NCBI RefSeq assembly: GCF_019039035.1
Contig: NZ_JAHNZT010000019.1
Span: forward strand, 1 to 64,000
Length of the DNA stretch: 64,000 nucleotides
Reading direction: 5' to 3'
Source: Citreicoccus inhibens
Lineage (GTDB): Bacteria > Myxococcota > Myxococcia > Myxococcales > Myxococcaceae
The notes beneath the pieces were generated by a model. That model searched no databases. It was not told where the DNA came from and saw only the letters and a program-made list of their open reading frames with translations. The position numbers and the translations under genes were made by a program. Positions 8,241-16,506 of this stretch are shown piece after piece. How positions within the stretch are numbered: position 1 is the first letter of the stretch; every line of letters starts with the position of its first letter.

Positions 8241-9278
8241 GTGGCGACGACCTACAAGCAGTCCGGAGTAGACATCGAGGCCGGCGACGCGTTCGTCGAG
8301 CGCATCAAACCCTATGCCGCGCGCACCATGCGCCCCGAGGTGGTTGCCGGGGTGGGTGGATTCGGCGGTCTCTTCGCCTTGCCGCCCGGCAAGTACCGCG
8401 AGCCGGTGCTGGTCGCGGGCACTGACGGCGTGGGCACCAAGCTGAAGGTGGCCTTCCTCGCGGGGCGGCATGGCACGGTGGGCATCGACCTGGTGGCCAT
8501 GTCGGTGAACGACATCCTCACCTGCGGCGCCGAGCCGCTCTTCTTCCTCGACTACTTCGCGACGGGGCGCCTGGAGGTGGACGCCGCGGCCGAGGTGGTG
8601 AAGGGCATCGCGCAAGGCTGCGAGCAGGCCGGCTGCACGCTCCTGGGCGGCGAGACGGCGGAGATGCCCGGCTTCTACGCGCGCGGCGAGTACGACGTCG
8701 CGGGCTTCTGCGTGGGCGTGGTGGAGCGCTCGGCCATCATCGACGGCAAGAGCGTGCGTCCTGGCGACGCGCTCATCGGGCTCACGTCATCGGGGCTGCA
8801 CAGCAACGGCTACTCGCTGGCGCGCAAGGTGCTGCTCGAGGACGCGAAGCTCGCGCTCGACGCGGTGCCCGCGGGGCTGGACCGCCCGCTCGGTGACGCG
8901 CTCCTGGAGCCCACGCGCATCTACGTGAAGGACGCGCTCGCGCTCACCCAGGCGGTGAAGGTGAAGGGCATGGCCCACATCACTGGCAGCGGCATCCCGG
9001 GCAACCTGCCGCGGTGCCTGCCGGACGGGACGCGCGCGGTGCTGAGCGAGAATACGTGGGTGAAGCCGCCCATCTTCGACCTCATCGCCAAGACGGGCGC
9101 GGTGGCGCGCGACGAGATGTTCAGCACGTTCAACATGGGCCTGGGCCTCATCGTCGTGGTGGCGAAGGAGGACGTGGCCCAGGCGCTGTCCGTGCTCAAG
9201 GCGCGCGGCGTCCAGGCGTCCGAGGTGGGGCGCGTGGAGGCCGGACAGGGCGAGGCGACGGCGGTCATCGACCCATGA
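8241..9278 (+). CDS. purM: phosphoribosylformylglycinamidine cyclo-ligase PurM
   Basis: PurM (AIR synthetase) closes formylglycinamidine ribonucleotide to aminoimidazole ribonucleotide with ATP in purine synthesis. The protein is 345 residues from the GTG at 8241 (MATTYKQSGVDIEAGD), a normal family length. Motifs include GGFGGLF, GTDGVGTKLKVA, the MSVNDILTCGAEPLFFLDY segment, GGETAEMPG and the C-terminal MFSTFNMGLGL. An upstream in-frame start at 8166 would add 25 non-conserved residues and overlap the divergent cyclase start, so GTG 8241 is preferred. AGAAGG lies 8 bases upstream of it. Its stop overlaps the purN start (ATGA), which indicates an operon. Confidence 0.97.
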   Translation: MATTYKQSGVDIEAGDAFVERIKPYAARTMRPEVVAGVGGFGGLFALPPGKYREPVLVAGTDGVGTKLKVAFLAGRHGTVGIDLVAMSVNDILTCGAEPLFFLDYFATGRLEVDAAAEVVKGIAQGCEQAGCTLLGGETAEMPGFYARGEYDVAGFCVGVVERSAIIDGKSVRPGDALIGLTSSGLHSNGYSLARKVLLEDAKLALDAVPAGLDRPLGDALLEPTRIYVKDALALTQAVKVKGMAHITGSGIPGNLPRCLPDGTRAVLSENTWVKPPIFDLIAKTGAVARDEMFSTFNMGLGLIVVVAKEDVAQALSVLKARGVQASEVGRVEAGQGEATAVIDP

Positions 9279-9940
9279 GCCAAGGGCGGGCCCGGCTGGG
9301 CGTGCTCGTCAGCGGAAGCGGCAGCAACCTCCAGGCGCTGCTCGACGCGTGCGCGCGCGAGGACTTCCCGGCCGAGGTGGCGTGCGTGGTGTCCAACGTC
9401 CCCTCGGCCTTCGCGCTGGAGCGCGCGCGCAAGGCAGGCGTGCGCGCCGAGGTGGTGGACCACAAGGCCTTCGGCGCCAAGGCGGACTTCGAGGGCGCGC
9501 TGCGCGAGGTGCTGCGTGATGCCCGAGTCGAATGGGTGTGCCTGGCTGGCTTCATGCGCCTGTTGAGCGCGGACTTCCTCGCGCACTTCCCGGGGCGGGT
9601 GCTCAACATCCACCCGTCCCTCCTGCCCTCCTTCCCGGGCCTGCATGCGCCGAAGCAAGCGCTGGAGCGCGGCGTGAAGGTCGCCGGGTGCACGGTGCAC
9701 TACGTGGATGCGGGAACGGATTCGGGCCCCATCATCGCGCAGGCGGCGGTGCCCGTGCTGCCGGACGACGATGAGAAGGCGCTGGCGGCGCGCATCCTCG
9801 TGGAGGAGCACCAGCTGTACCCGCTCGCGGTTCGACTGGCCGTCACGGGCAAGGTGTCCCAAGACGGTGCGCGCACGCGCGTGGATGCCCAGGCCACCAC
9901 GGGAACGCTGGCGCTGCGCAGCCCGGGGATGCCTCGGTGA
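9275..9940 (+). CDS. purN: phosphoribosylglycinamide formyltransferase PurN
   Basis: PurN transfers a formyl group from 10-formyl-tetrahydrofolate to glycinamide ribonucleotide in purine synthesis. The protein is 221 residues from ATG 9275, overlapping the purM stop by 4 bases. Motifs are VLVSGSGSNLQALLDA at the N terminus, FMRLLSADFL, the catalytic-region NIHPSLLPSFPGLHA (Asn, His) and the Asp-containing TVHYVDAGTDSGPIIAQ. Its stop overlaps the next start (GTGA). Confidence 0.97.
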   Translation: MSQGRARLGVLVSGSGSNLQALLDACAREDFPAEVACVVSNVPSAFALERARKAGVRAEVVDHKAFGAKADFEGALREVLRDARVEWVCLAGFMRLLSADFLAHFPGRVLNIHPSLLPSFPGLHAPKQALERGVKVAGCTVHYVDAGTDSGPIIAQAAVPVLPDDDEKALAARILVEEHQLYPLAVRLAVTGKVSQDGARTRVDAQATTGTLALRSPGMPR

Positions 9941-10437
9941 CGAAGGCTTCGGAGCCTTCCGAGCACGAGGCGAGGCTCCAGGCCCTGCGCGACGCGAAGG
10001 TGGTACTGGTCAGCGCGTGCCTGCTCGGAGAGGCCTGTCGGTACGACGGCCGCTCGCAGCGCTCCGAGCGGGTGCTCGCAGCGCTGGAGGGCAAGGAGGT
10101 CATCCCCATGTGCCCGGAGACTGGCGCGGGCCTGGGCATTCCGCGTCCGCCCGTGGACCTGAGCGGCGGCACGGGAGTGGACGTCTGGGCCGGGAGAGCC
10201 CGCGCGGTGGAGCGCGAGGCACGGATGGACCGGACCGAGGCATTCCGACTCGGAGCGCGCATGGCCCTGGAAGCGATGCAGCGCTTCGGTGCCACCGTCG
10301 CGCTCCTCAAGGAAAAGAGCCCTTCGTGCGGCAGTCAGCGCGTCTACACCGACGGCGTGCTGCGCCCAGGCGAGGGCATCACGGCGGCGCTGCTCCGCGA
10401 GCACGGCCTCGTCGTGGTGAGCGACGAGGACTTGTAG
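9937..10437 (+). CDS. DUF523 family protein
   Basis: This 166-residue protein of the DUF523 family starts at a GTG overlapping the purN stop. Signature segments are VSACLLGEACRYDG near residue 25 and LLKEKSPSCGSQRVYTDG near 123, with three conserved cysteines that could bind a metal or act catalytically. The family's biochemical role is not established. The overlap with purN places it in the purine operon here, but that does not prove a purine function. Confidence 0.85.
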   Translation: MTKASEPSEHEARLQALRDAKVVLVSACLLGEACRYDGRSQRSERVLAALEGKEVIPMCPETGAGLGIPRPPVDLSGGTGVDVWAGRARAVEREARMDRTEAFRLGARMALEAMQRFGATVALLKEKSPSCGSQRVYTDGVLRPGEGITAALLREHGLVVVSDEDL

Positions 10438-10440
10438 CCC

Positions 10441-11520
10441 TCAGCGCACCGCGGCCGGTGCGAAGGAGTCCGAGGGGTTCTGCGCGAAGCAAGCGTCCAC
10501 TGCGTCCTCCGACACGGCGTCGAGCGAGGCCGGGCTCCACCGTGGCTTCTGATCTTTGTCGACGAGCACCGCGCGGATGCCCTCGCGAAAGTCCGCTCGC
10601 GCCGTCAGCGCCTGACTCAGTCGGTACTCCACGGGCACCATCGCGTCATAGTCGCCACCTCGGCCCATCCGAAGCTGCCGCAGCGTGACCTTCAGGCTCA
10701 TCGGGCACATGCGCATGAGCGTCGCGCGTGTCTGCTCCGCCCACTCGGAGCGCTCCGCCTCCAACGCGCGCAGGATGTCCTCCACGCGGTCCGCCGAGAA
10801 GCAGCGCGCGATGTCCTCCACCCGAGCGCGCAAGGGAGACACCCCCGAGTCCGCGGCAGAGCCCGCCAGCACTCGCGCCACCACATCCATCGCGGCGCCC
10901 TGCCAGTCGGCGTCCACCAGCGCCGCGAGCACATCCTCCAGCCGCGAGGCCGCAATCTGATGCGTCGCATAGCCGAGCCACCGCGCATCCGCCGCATCAC
11001 ACCGCGCGCCCGTGAGCCCCAGGTACGTCCCCATCTCGCCCGGGAACCGCGGGAGGAACCAGCCTCCGCCCACGTCGGGAAACAGGCCGATCGCCGTCTC
11101 GGGCATCGACAGCATCAGCCGCTCCGTCACGACGCGGAACGCGCCATGCGCAGACAGCCCCAGCCCTCCGCCCATGCAGACGCCATCCACCAGCGCGATG
11201 AACGGCTTGGGGTAGTGGTGGATGAGGTGATTCAGGGCGTACTCGGCCCGGAAGAACGCGCGCGACAGCGGCTCGCTGCCCACGGTCGCCGGCCCCGAGA
11301 GCGAAGCGGCGACCGCGCGCACGTCCCCTCCCGCGCAGAACGCCCGCCCGCCCGCGCCACGAATCACCACGGCGCGCACCCGGTCATCGTCGGCCCAGGC
11401 GCGGAGCTGAGGGTCCATCGCTCGGCACATCCCCAGGTTCAGCGCGTTGAGCGCCTGGGGGCGGTTCAGCGTCACGAGTCCCACCGGGCCTCGCGTCTCC
11501 AGCAGCACGTCCTCGCTCAT
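10441..11520 (-). CDS. enoyl-CoA hydratase/isomerase family protein, 3-hydroxyisobutyryl-CoA hydrolase type
   Basis: This 359-residue crotonase-fold enzyme most closely resembles 3-hydroxyisobutyryl-CoA hydrolases of valine degradation. It has the oxyanion segment FCAGGDVR (61-68), DGVCMGGGLGLS (112-123) and the PETAIGLFPDVGG motif (140-152), whose Glu141 and Asp149 fit the hydrolase catalytic positions. The extra C-terminal half, beyond the usual 260-residue crotonase, is also typical of this group. The gene is convergent with the DUF523 gene, with three bases between stops. An enoyl-CoA hydratase with another substrate remains possible. Confidence 0.88.
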   Translation of the reverse strand: MSEDVLLETRGPVGLVTLNRPQALNALNLGMCRAMDPQLRAWADDDRVRAVVIRGAGGRAFCAGGDVRAVAASLSGPATVGSEPLSRAFFRAEYALNHLIHHYPKPFIALVDGVCMGGGLGLSAHGAFRVVTERLMLSMPETAIGLFPDVGGGWFLPRFPGEMGTYLGLTGARCDAADARWLGYATHQIAASRLEDVLAALVDADWQGAAMDVVARVLAGSAADSGVSPLRARVEDIARCFSADRVEDILRALEAERSEWAEQTRATLMRMCPMSLKVTLRQLRMGRGGDYDAMVPVEYRLSQALTARADFREGIRAVLVDKDQKPRWSPASLDAVSEDAVDACFAQNPSDSFAPAAVR

Positions 11521-11601
11521 GGCGCGGGGATATCAGGCCCGGGCCTCAAGGGTGTGCCATTCCGGGGATGACACGGGGAGAGAACGCGGTATGGGAGGGC
11601 C

Positions 11602-12288
11602 ATGACCTTCGCCACGGCCCCCTTGCGCGCCGCCGTCTTCGACATGGATGGCACGCTCATCGACAACATGGACTTCCACAACCGCGCCTGGGTGGCCCTC
11701 TCCCGGCGGCTGGGGCTCGACATCACCGCCGAGCGCTTCCAGACGGAGTTCGCCGGCAAGAAGAACGAGGAGATCCTCCCGGAGCTGCTCGGGCGTCCGC
11801 TCACGGCCGAGGAGCTGGCCTCGCTCGCCGACGAGAAGGAGTCCCACTATCGCACCCTCTACCGGCCCCACCTCGCGCTGCACATCGGGGCGGACGCGTT
11901 CCTCGCGCGGCTGAGCGCAGCCGGGATCCGTCTGGCCGTGGCCACCGCCGCGCCCCAGGGCAACCGCGAGCTGGTCCTGGACGGGCTCTCCATCCGCGCC
12001 CGCTTCGAGCGGGTGGTGGGCGCCGAGGAGGTCACTCGGGGCAAGCCCGCGCCGGACATCTTCCTCGCCGCGGCGAAGGCGCTCGCGGTGCCCCCGGAGT
12101 CGTGCATCGCGTTCGAGGACGCCATCAACGGCGTGCTGTCCGCCCGGGCCGCAGGGATGGTGACGGTGGGCATCACCACCACGACCTCCGCCGAGCAGCT
12201 GCGTCGCGCGGGGGCGGAATACACGGCGCCGGACTTCGCCTCGCTGCCCGAGCCACTGCTCGCGCGCCTCTTCGCCACGCGAAGCTGA
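11602..12288 (+). CDS. HAD-superfamily phosphatase/phosphomutase, beta-phosphoglucomutase-like
   Basis: The 228-residue HAD protein has motif I FDMDGTLID (Asp14, Asp16), motif III GKPAPDIF (147-154) and motif IV FEDAINGV (171-178). A helical cap sits between motif I and the core, as in the beta-phosphoglucomutase/PGMB and sugar-phosphate phosphatase subfamily. GGAGGGCC lies just upstream of ATG 11602. The substrate is probably a small phosphorylated metabolite, but the sequence does not identify which. Confidence 0.9.
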   Translation: MTFATAPLRAAVFDMDGTLIDNMDFHNRAWVALSRRLGLDITAERFQTEFAGKKNEEILPELLGRPLTAEELASLADEKESHYRTLYRPHLALHIGADAFLARLSAAGIRLAVATAAPQGNRELVLDGLSIRARFERVVGAEEVTRGKPAPDIFLAAAKALAVPPESCIAFEDAINGVLSARAAGMVTVGITTTTSAEQLRRAGAEYTAPDFASLPEPLLARLFATRS

Positions 12289-12381
12289 CGCCCCGGATTT
12301 CCGTCCCCGGGGCGCGGATCCACCCGGGGATGCGCCAAAAGGGCGCCAGACCGCGGGACGTTGTGTAGTGTTGCCCGCCTC

Positions 12382-13911
12382 ATGGCGACGTCCACAGCCA
12401 AACTCAAGCTTTCCTCGGGCCCCTCGCGGCACGTGTACGACGTCATCGTGCTGGGCAGCCAGTTGGGGGGCGCGCTCACCGCCGCGCTCCTCGCCAAGCG
12501 CAACCACCGCGTGCTGCTGGTGGAGCATGACGGCATGGGCCCAGGCTACGAGCACGACGGCTTCCTCCTGCCGTATGCCCCCTTCGTCGCGCCGCCCCTC
12601 AAGGCCATGCCCGCCGTGGAGGAGGCCCTCACCGAGCTGGGCCTCGCCACACACGTCGGGCGAGCCCTGCGACCGCACGTCCCCGAGCTTCAGCTCGTCA
12701 TGCCTCGGCACCGCGTGGACCTGTCCGCGGAACCCAACCGGCGCCGGGCCGAGCTGACGCGCGAGTTCGGAGACGCGGCCGAGGGGGTCCTCGGCGCGCT
12801 CGCGGGAGCCTCGGCGCAGCACGAGGCCACCGACGCCTTCTTCAAGGCCAATCCCCAGCTGCCGCCCGACGGATTCTTCGAGTCCTGGGGACTCAAGAGC
12901 CTCATCAAGAACCATCCCGGCCTGGAGGCCACGCCGCGCCTGGGTGGAGATGACCCGGCGGTGTCCCTCGTGCGAGGGCTGCTGCCCTTCCTCGTCCACC
13001 TGGACAAGCCCAGCTCGCCCCTGGCGCAGTCCCGCCCGCTGTCCCAGGTGCTGACCGCCCCTTCGACTTACCCGGGAGGCATGGACGCGCTGCGCGATGC
13101 GCTGACGCGGCGACTGGCGGAGCTGGGCGGAGACGTGCTCTCGCGCGACAACGCCTCGGGCTTCATCGTCGAGGAGCTCTCGTTCGATGGCAGCAAGTTC
13201 GCGGGCGTGAAGCTGATGCGCTCGGACACGCTGTACCGCGCCTCGTGCCTGGTCGCGGCCACGGACACGGGCGCGCTGCGGCGGCTGGTGACGGACAAGA
13301 AGCACCACCGCGCGCTGCTCGAGCACCTGGACCAATCGACGCCCAAGTCCATCCTGTTCGCCGTGAACTGGGTCGTCCCCGAGGCGGCCCTGCCGCGCGG
13401 CCTGGGCGAGCTCGCGCTGGTGGACACGCAGGACGCGGAGCTGGGGCCGCTGCTCGTCCAGCAGCACCCGGCACGCACCGCGCCCGGCGGCGCCACGAAG
13501 GAGAGCAAGGACGTCGACGGCGTGCGCGTCATCTGCGCGGGCGCGTTCGTCCCGGCCTCCGCCCGCGACCTGGGCGAGGAGCACCTCCAGGGGCTCGCCG
13601 CACGCATCGACGAGCATCTGGAGCGGCTGATGCCCTTCACCGTCCAGCACCGGGCCCTGCGCTCGGCGCCCTACCTGGATGCCGGAGGCGTGCGCGGCAG
13701 CCGGCTCATGCCCCATCCCCTCTACGCCTTCGAGACCGAGGCGTTCCTGGGAATCACCGGCCTCAAGCAGCGCACGCCGGCCAAGAATGTGATCCTGGCG
13801 GGCCGCGAGGTGCTGCCGGGCCTGGGTCTGGAGGGTGAACTGCTCGCGGGCATGCGAGCGGCGAGGCTCGTCCAGGAGATGCTCAAGAAGAAAGATCCCC
13901 TCAAGGGCTGA
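12382..13911 (+). CDS. FAD-dependent oxidoreductase, phytoene-dehydrogenase-like
   Basis: This 509-residue protein starts at ATG 12382 (MATSTAKLK). A Rossmann dinucleotide-binding segment, DVIVLGSQLGGALTAALLAKRNHRVLLVEHD, lies near residues 21-51. Its GSQLGG replaces the usual GxGxxG, and the acidic end of strand 2 is present. The C-terminal segment NVILAGREVLPGLGLEGELLAGMRAA matches the FAD-closing motif of the NAD(P)/FAD amine-oxidase and phytoene-desaturase families. No carotenoid genes lie nearby, so carotenoid synthesis is not inferred and the substrate is unknown. TAGTGT, 11 bases before the ATG, may be a -10 element. Confidence 0.82.
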   Translation: MATSTAKLKLSSGPSRHVYDVIVLGSQLGGALTAALLAKRNHRVLLVEHDGMGPGYEHDGFLLPYAPFVAPPLKAMPAVEEALTELGLATHVGRALRPHVPELQLVMPRHRVDLSAEPNRRRAELTREFGDAAEGVLGALAGASAQHEATDAFFKANPQLPPDGFFESWGLKSLIKNHPGLEATPRLGGDDPAVSLVRGLLPFLVHLDKPSSPLAQSRPLSQVLTAPSTYPGGMDALRDALTRRLAELGGDVLSRDNASGFIVEELSFDGSKFAGVKLMRSDTLYRASCLVAATDTGALRRLVTDKKHHRALLEHLDQSTPKSILFAVNWVVPEAALPRGLGELALVDTQDAELGPLLVQQHPARTAPGGATKESKDVDGVRVICAGAFVPASARDLGEEHLQGLAARIDEHLERLMPFTVQHRALRSAPYLDAGGVRGSRLMPHPLYAFETEAFLGITGLKQRTPAKNVILAGREVLPGLGLEGELLAGMRAARLVQEMLKKKDPLKG

Positions 13912-14014
13912 TCGCGGGACTGATCCGGCTGGATTTTCGGATTGTTTCTGGTAGGTTCCGCCGCTCTTTTATGGGCAGGCGTCGAACGCCCCAGTTTTCA
14001 AGGAGTTAGCAGTC

Positions 14015-14206
14015 ATGGCGTGGAAGTGCGACATCTGTGGGAAGCGTCCGCTGGTGGGTAACAACGTCAGCCACGCGAACAACAAGACGAAGAAGCGGAC
14101 CCTGCCGAACCTGCAGAAGCTTCGGGCGAACGTCGAGGGCCGCCATGAGCGCGTCCTGGCGTGCACCCGCTGCATCAAGGCAGGCAAGGTCGTCAAGGCT
14201 GCCTGA
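14015..14206 (+). CDS. rpmB: large-subunit ribosomal protein L28
   Basis: This is a 63-residue bL28. It carries the zinc-binding C+ form with Cys5, Cys8, Cys50 and Cys53 (CDIC and CTRC). The core between them contains [25 protein letters not shown] lies upstream of ATG 14015. The gene stands alone, 16 bases before murQ; rpmG is not adjacent. Some bacteria also carry a zinc-independent paralogue elsewhere, which cannot be judged from this window. Confidence 0.96.
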   Translation: MAWKCDICGKRPLVGNNVSHANNKTKKRTLPNLQKLRANVEGRHERVLACTRCIKAGKVVKAA

Positions 14207-14222
14207 CGCGGAGGACTCGTAG

Positions 14223-15176
14223 GTGGGCAAGACGCGCGCGGCATCGTCAGCGCTTCCGCCCACCGAACGAATCCATCCACGCGCGGACGACCTGGACCTC
14301 CTCTCTGTTGAGGCGGTCGTTCGCCGTCTGCATCAGGAAGACCTGACCGCGCTCCGCGCGGTTCGTGCGGCGCTGCCTGCTGTTTCGGCGGCGGCACGGG
14401 CCGTAGCGGATGCCTTGCGGGCAGGAGGCCGGCTTCTCTACGTGGGCGCGGGCACCAGCGGACGGCTGGGCGCCGTGGACGCCAGCGAATGTCCGCCGAC
14501 CTTTGGCAGCCCCTCTTCTCAGGTCCAGGTGGCCCTCGCGGGCGGTCGCCGGGCATTGTTGCGCGCGGTCGAAGGCGCCGAGGATGACGCCGAGGCGGGT
14601 GGACGTGCCGTGCGGGCCTTCCGCGCGTCACCCTCCGACGTCGTGTGCGGCATCTCCGCGAGCGCCTCGACGCCCTATGTGCTGGGCGCGTTGGCCGAGG
14701 CCCGTCGACGCGGCGCCCGCACGCTCCTCGTCTGCTGCAACCCACCCTCCCCCACCCTCCGCGTGGACCAGGTGGTGGTGGCCCTGACCGGGCCTGAGCT
14801 GGTGGCGGGATCGACCCGGCTGAAAGCGGGCACGGCCACGAAGCTCATCCTGAATGCCCTGACGACGGCGGCCTTCGTCTCGCTGGGCCGGGTCTACCGG
14901 GGGCGCATGGTGGGCGTTCGCCCCTCCAACGCGAAGCTGCGAGCCCGCGCCGCGCGCATGGTGGCCGAGCTGAGCGGCCTGCCCGCGCCCGAGGCCCAAC
15001 ACCTGCTCGATGCCGCCGGCGGCGAGGTGCGGGTCGCGATGGCCATGCACTTCACGGGGCTCGGGGCGCGCGCGGCCCGCAAGCAGTTGGAGGCGCGGGG
15101 CCTGCGCGCCCTGGAGCCTTCACGGGCCTCGGCACCGAAGCGGCGGGCACCGCGCGCCAAGCCCCGCGCGCACTGA
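14223..15176 (+). CDS. murQ: N-acetylmuramic acid 6-phosphate etherase MurQ
   Basis: MurQ cleaves the lactyl ether of MurNAc-6-phosphate to give GlcNAc-6-phosphate in peptidoglycan recycling. The 317-residue protein has the SIS-domain sugar-phosphate motif VGAGTSGRLG (74-83), the adjoining DASECPPTFG (86-95, catalytic Glu89) and VEGAEDDA (116-123). A C-terminal basic tail of about 25 residues, rich in Arg, Ala and Pro, is extra. The start is the GTG at 14223. anmK follows 175 bases downstream and makes its substrate. Confidence 0.93.
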   Translation: MGKTRAASSALPPTERIHPRADDLDLLSVEAVVRRLHQEDLTALRAVRAALPAVSAAARAVADALRAGGRLLYVGAGTSGRLGAVDASECPPTFGSPSSQVQVALAGGRRALLRAVEGAEDDAEAGGRAVRAFRASPSDVVCGISASASTPYVLGALAEARRRGARTLLVCCNPPSPTLRVDQVVVALTGPELVAGSTRLKAGTATKLILNALTTAAFVSLGRVYRGRMVGVRPSNAKLRARAARMVAELSGLPAPEAQHLLDAAGGEVRVAMAMHFTGLGARAARKQLEARGLRALEPSRASAPKRRAPRAKPRAH

Positions 15177-15351
15177 CTACTGGCCAACACCCTCCGCGAA
15201 GGACTCATCGGGCGAGGGGGGCCGTCGTGACGTCGTCCGCCTGACGCCGTCCGAACGTGGGGACTCGCCCTTTGCGCCGACGGTGAACACGTCCGCGCTC
15301 ACGCGAGCCTCGTCGCGGGCCGCTGTCAGGTGCACTTCCTAGACTCGGCGC

Positions 15352-16506
15352 ATGAGCCTCCGCCCCGCCGCGTTCGATCCCCGACAGCCGCGCCTGTGCG
15401 TGGGCGTCCTGTCCGGCACCAGCGTGGACGCGGCGGAGGCAGCGCTGTGCAGGGTGGAGGGCACGGGCGGCGACGTGAAGCTGACCCTCCTCGCCCACGA
15501 GTCCCGCCCCTTCGAGCCCGAGCTGGTGGCGCGCGTGCTCGGTCTCCACGATGCGCAGTCGCTCTGCGCACTGGACTTCGAGTTGGGCGAGCGCTTCGCC
15601 GAGGCCGTCCTCGCCGTCATCGCCCGCGCGGGATTGAGCCCCCGCGAGGTGCATGTCGTCGGCTCACACGGCCAGACGATGGCGCACCTGCCACCGGGCA
15701 TGGGGCCCATCGCCTCCACGCTCCAGATTGGCGAGGCCGCCGTCATCGCCGAGCGCACCGGCCTGCCCGTGGTCAGCGACTTCCGCCCGCGAGACATGGC
15801 CGTGGGCGGCCAGGGCGCGCCGCTCATCCCCTACCTCGACTGGGCCGTGTTCCGCGGCCGAGGCAAGGTACGCGCGTTCCAGAACATCGGCGGCATCGCG
15901 AACGTGAGCATCGTGTCCGAGCGCGTGGAGGACACCCTCGCCTTCGACACCGGGCCGGGCAACATGCTCCTGGATGCGCTGGCACGCCGCGTCACCGGCG
16001 GCCTCTGTGCCTGTGATGTGGATGGCACCTTGTCCGCCCGAGGCCAGGTCATCCCCGCGCTGTTGGATGAGCTCCTCGGCCATCGCTTCCTCGCGAAGCC
16101 GCCACCGCGCAGTGCGGGCCGCGAGGACTTCGGCGAGGCACTGCTGTCCCGCGTGTGGGAGCGCCACGGCACCCGGCCCTATGACGTCATGGCCACCGCG
16201 CGCGTGTTCACCGTGGAGGCGACCGCGCGGGCCTATGAGACCTACGTCCTGCCGCGCTTCCCCATGCTGGACGCCGTCTACGTATCGGGGGGCGGAAGCC
16301 GGAATCCCGGGCTGATGGAGGGGCTCAAGGCCCGGCTGGCCCCGGTGCCGGTGGAGCGGCTGGACGTCCTGGGATTCCCGGAGGCCGCCAAGGAGGCGGC
16401 GCTGTTCGCCCTGCTGGCGGCCGAGCACCTGGTGGGGACCCCCGCGAATGTCCAGTCGGCAACTGGCGCGAGGCGTCAAGTCGTTCTAGGTAAGCTGACA
16501 CCGTGA
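15352..16506 (+). CDS. anmK: anhydro-N-acetylmuramic acid kinase AnmK
   Basis: AnmK opens and phosphorylates 1,6-anhydro-MurNAc from turned-over peptidoglycan, giving MurNAc-6-phosphate for MurQ. The 384-residue protein shows the N-terminal phosphate motif LSGTSVD (20-26) and VGSHGQTMAH. The catalytic-Asp segment is DFRPRDMAVGGQGAPLIPYLD, followed by QNIGGIANVS and AFDTGPGNMLLD. After LSGTSVD the sequence reads AAEAAL rather than the more usual GIDAAL, a mild deviation. TAGACT lies 6 bases before the ATG. The stop overlaps the next gene's GTG by 4 bases. Confidence 0.94.
   Translation: MSLRPAAFDPRQPRLCVGVLSGTSVDAAEAALCRVEGTGGDVKLTLLAHESRPFEPELVARVLGLHDAQSLCALDFELGERFAEAVLAVIARAGLSPREVHVVGSHGQTMAHLPPGMGPIASTLQIGEAAVIAERTGLPVVSDFRPRDMAVGGQGAPLIPYLDWAVFRGRGKVRAFQNIGGIANVSIVSERVEDTLAFDTGPGNMLLDALARRVTGGLCACDVDGTLSARGQVIPALLDELLGHRFLAKPPPRSAGREDFGEALLSRVWERHGTRPYDVMATARVFTVEATARAYETYVLPRFPMLDAVYVSGGGSRNPGLMEGLKARLAPVPVERLDVLGFPEAAKEAALFALLAAEHLVGTPANVQSATGARRQVVLGKLTP

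Noticed and set aside
12382..13911. Carotenoid phytoene desaturase
   Set aside because: The fold fits, but the nucleotide motif is atypical (GSQLGG) and no crt genes are nearby, so the specific assignment was not made.
15177..15351. A regulatory RNA or small gene between murQ and anmK
   Set aside because: No start with a ribosome-binding site, no strong hairpin with a T tract and no conserved-looking frame was found in this 175-base gap.
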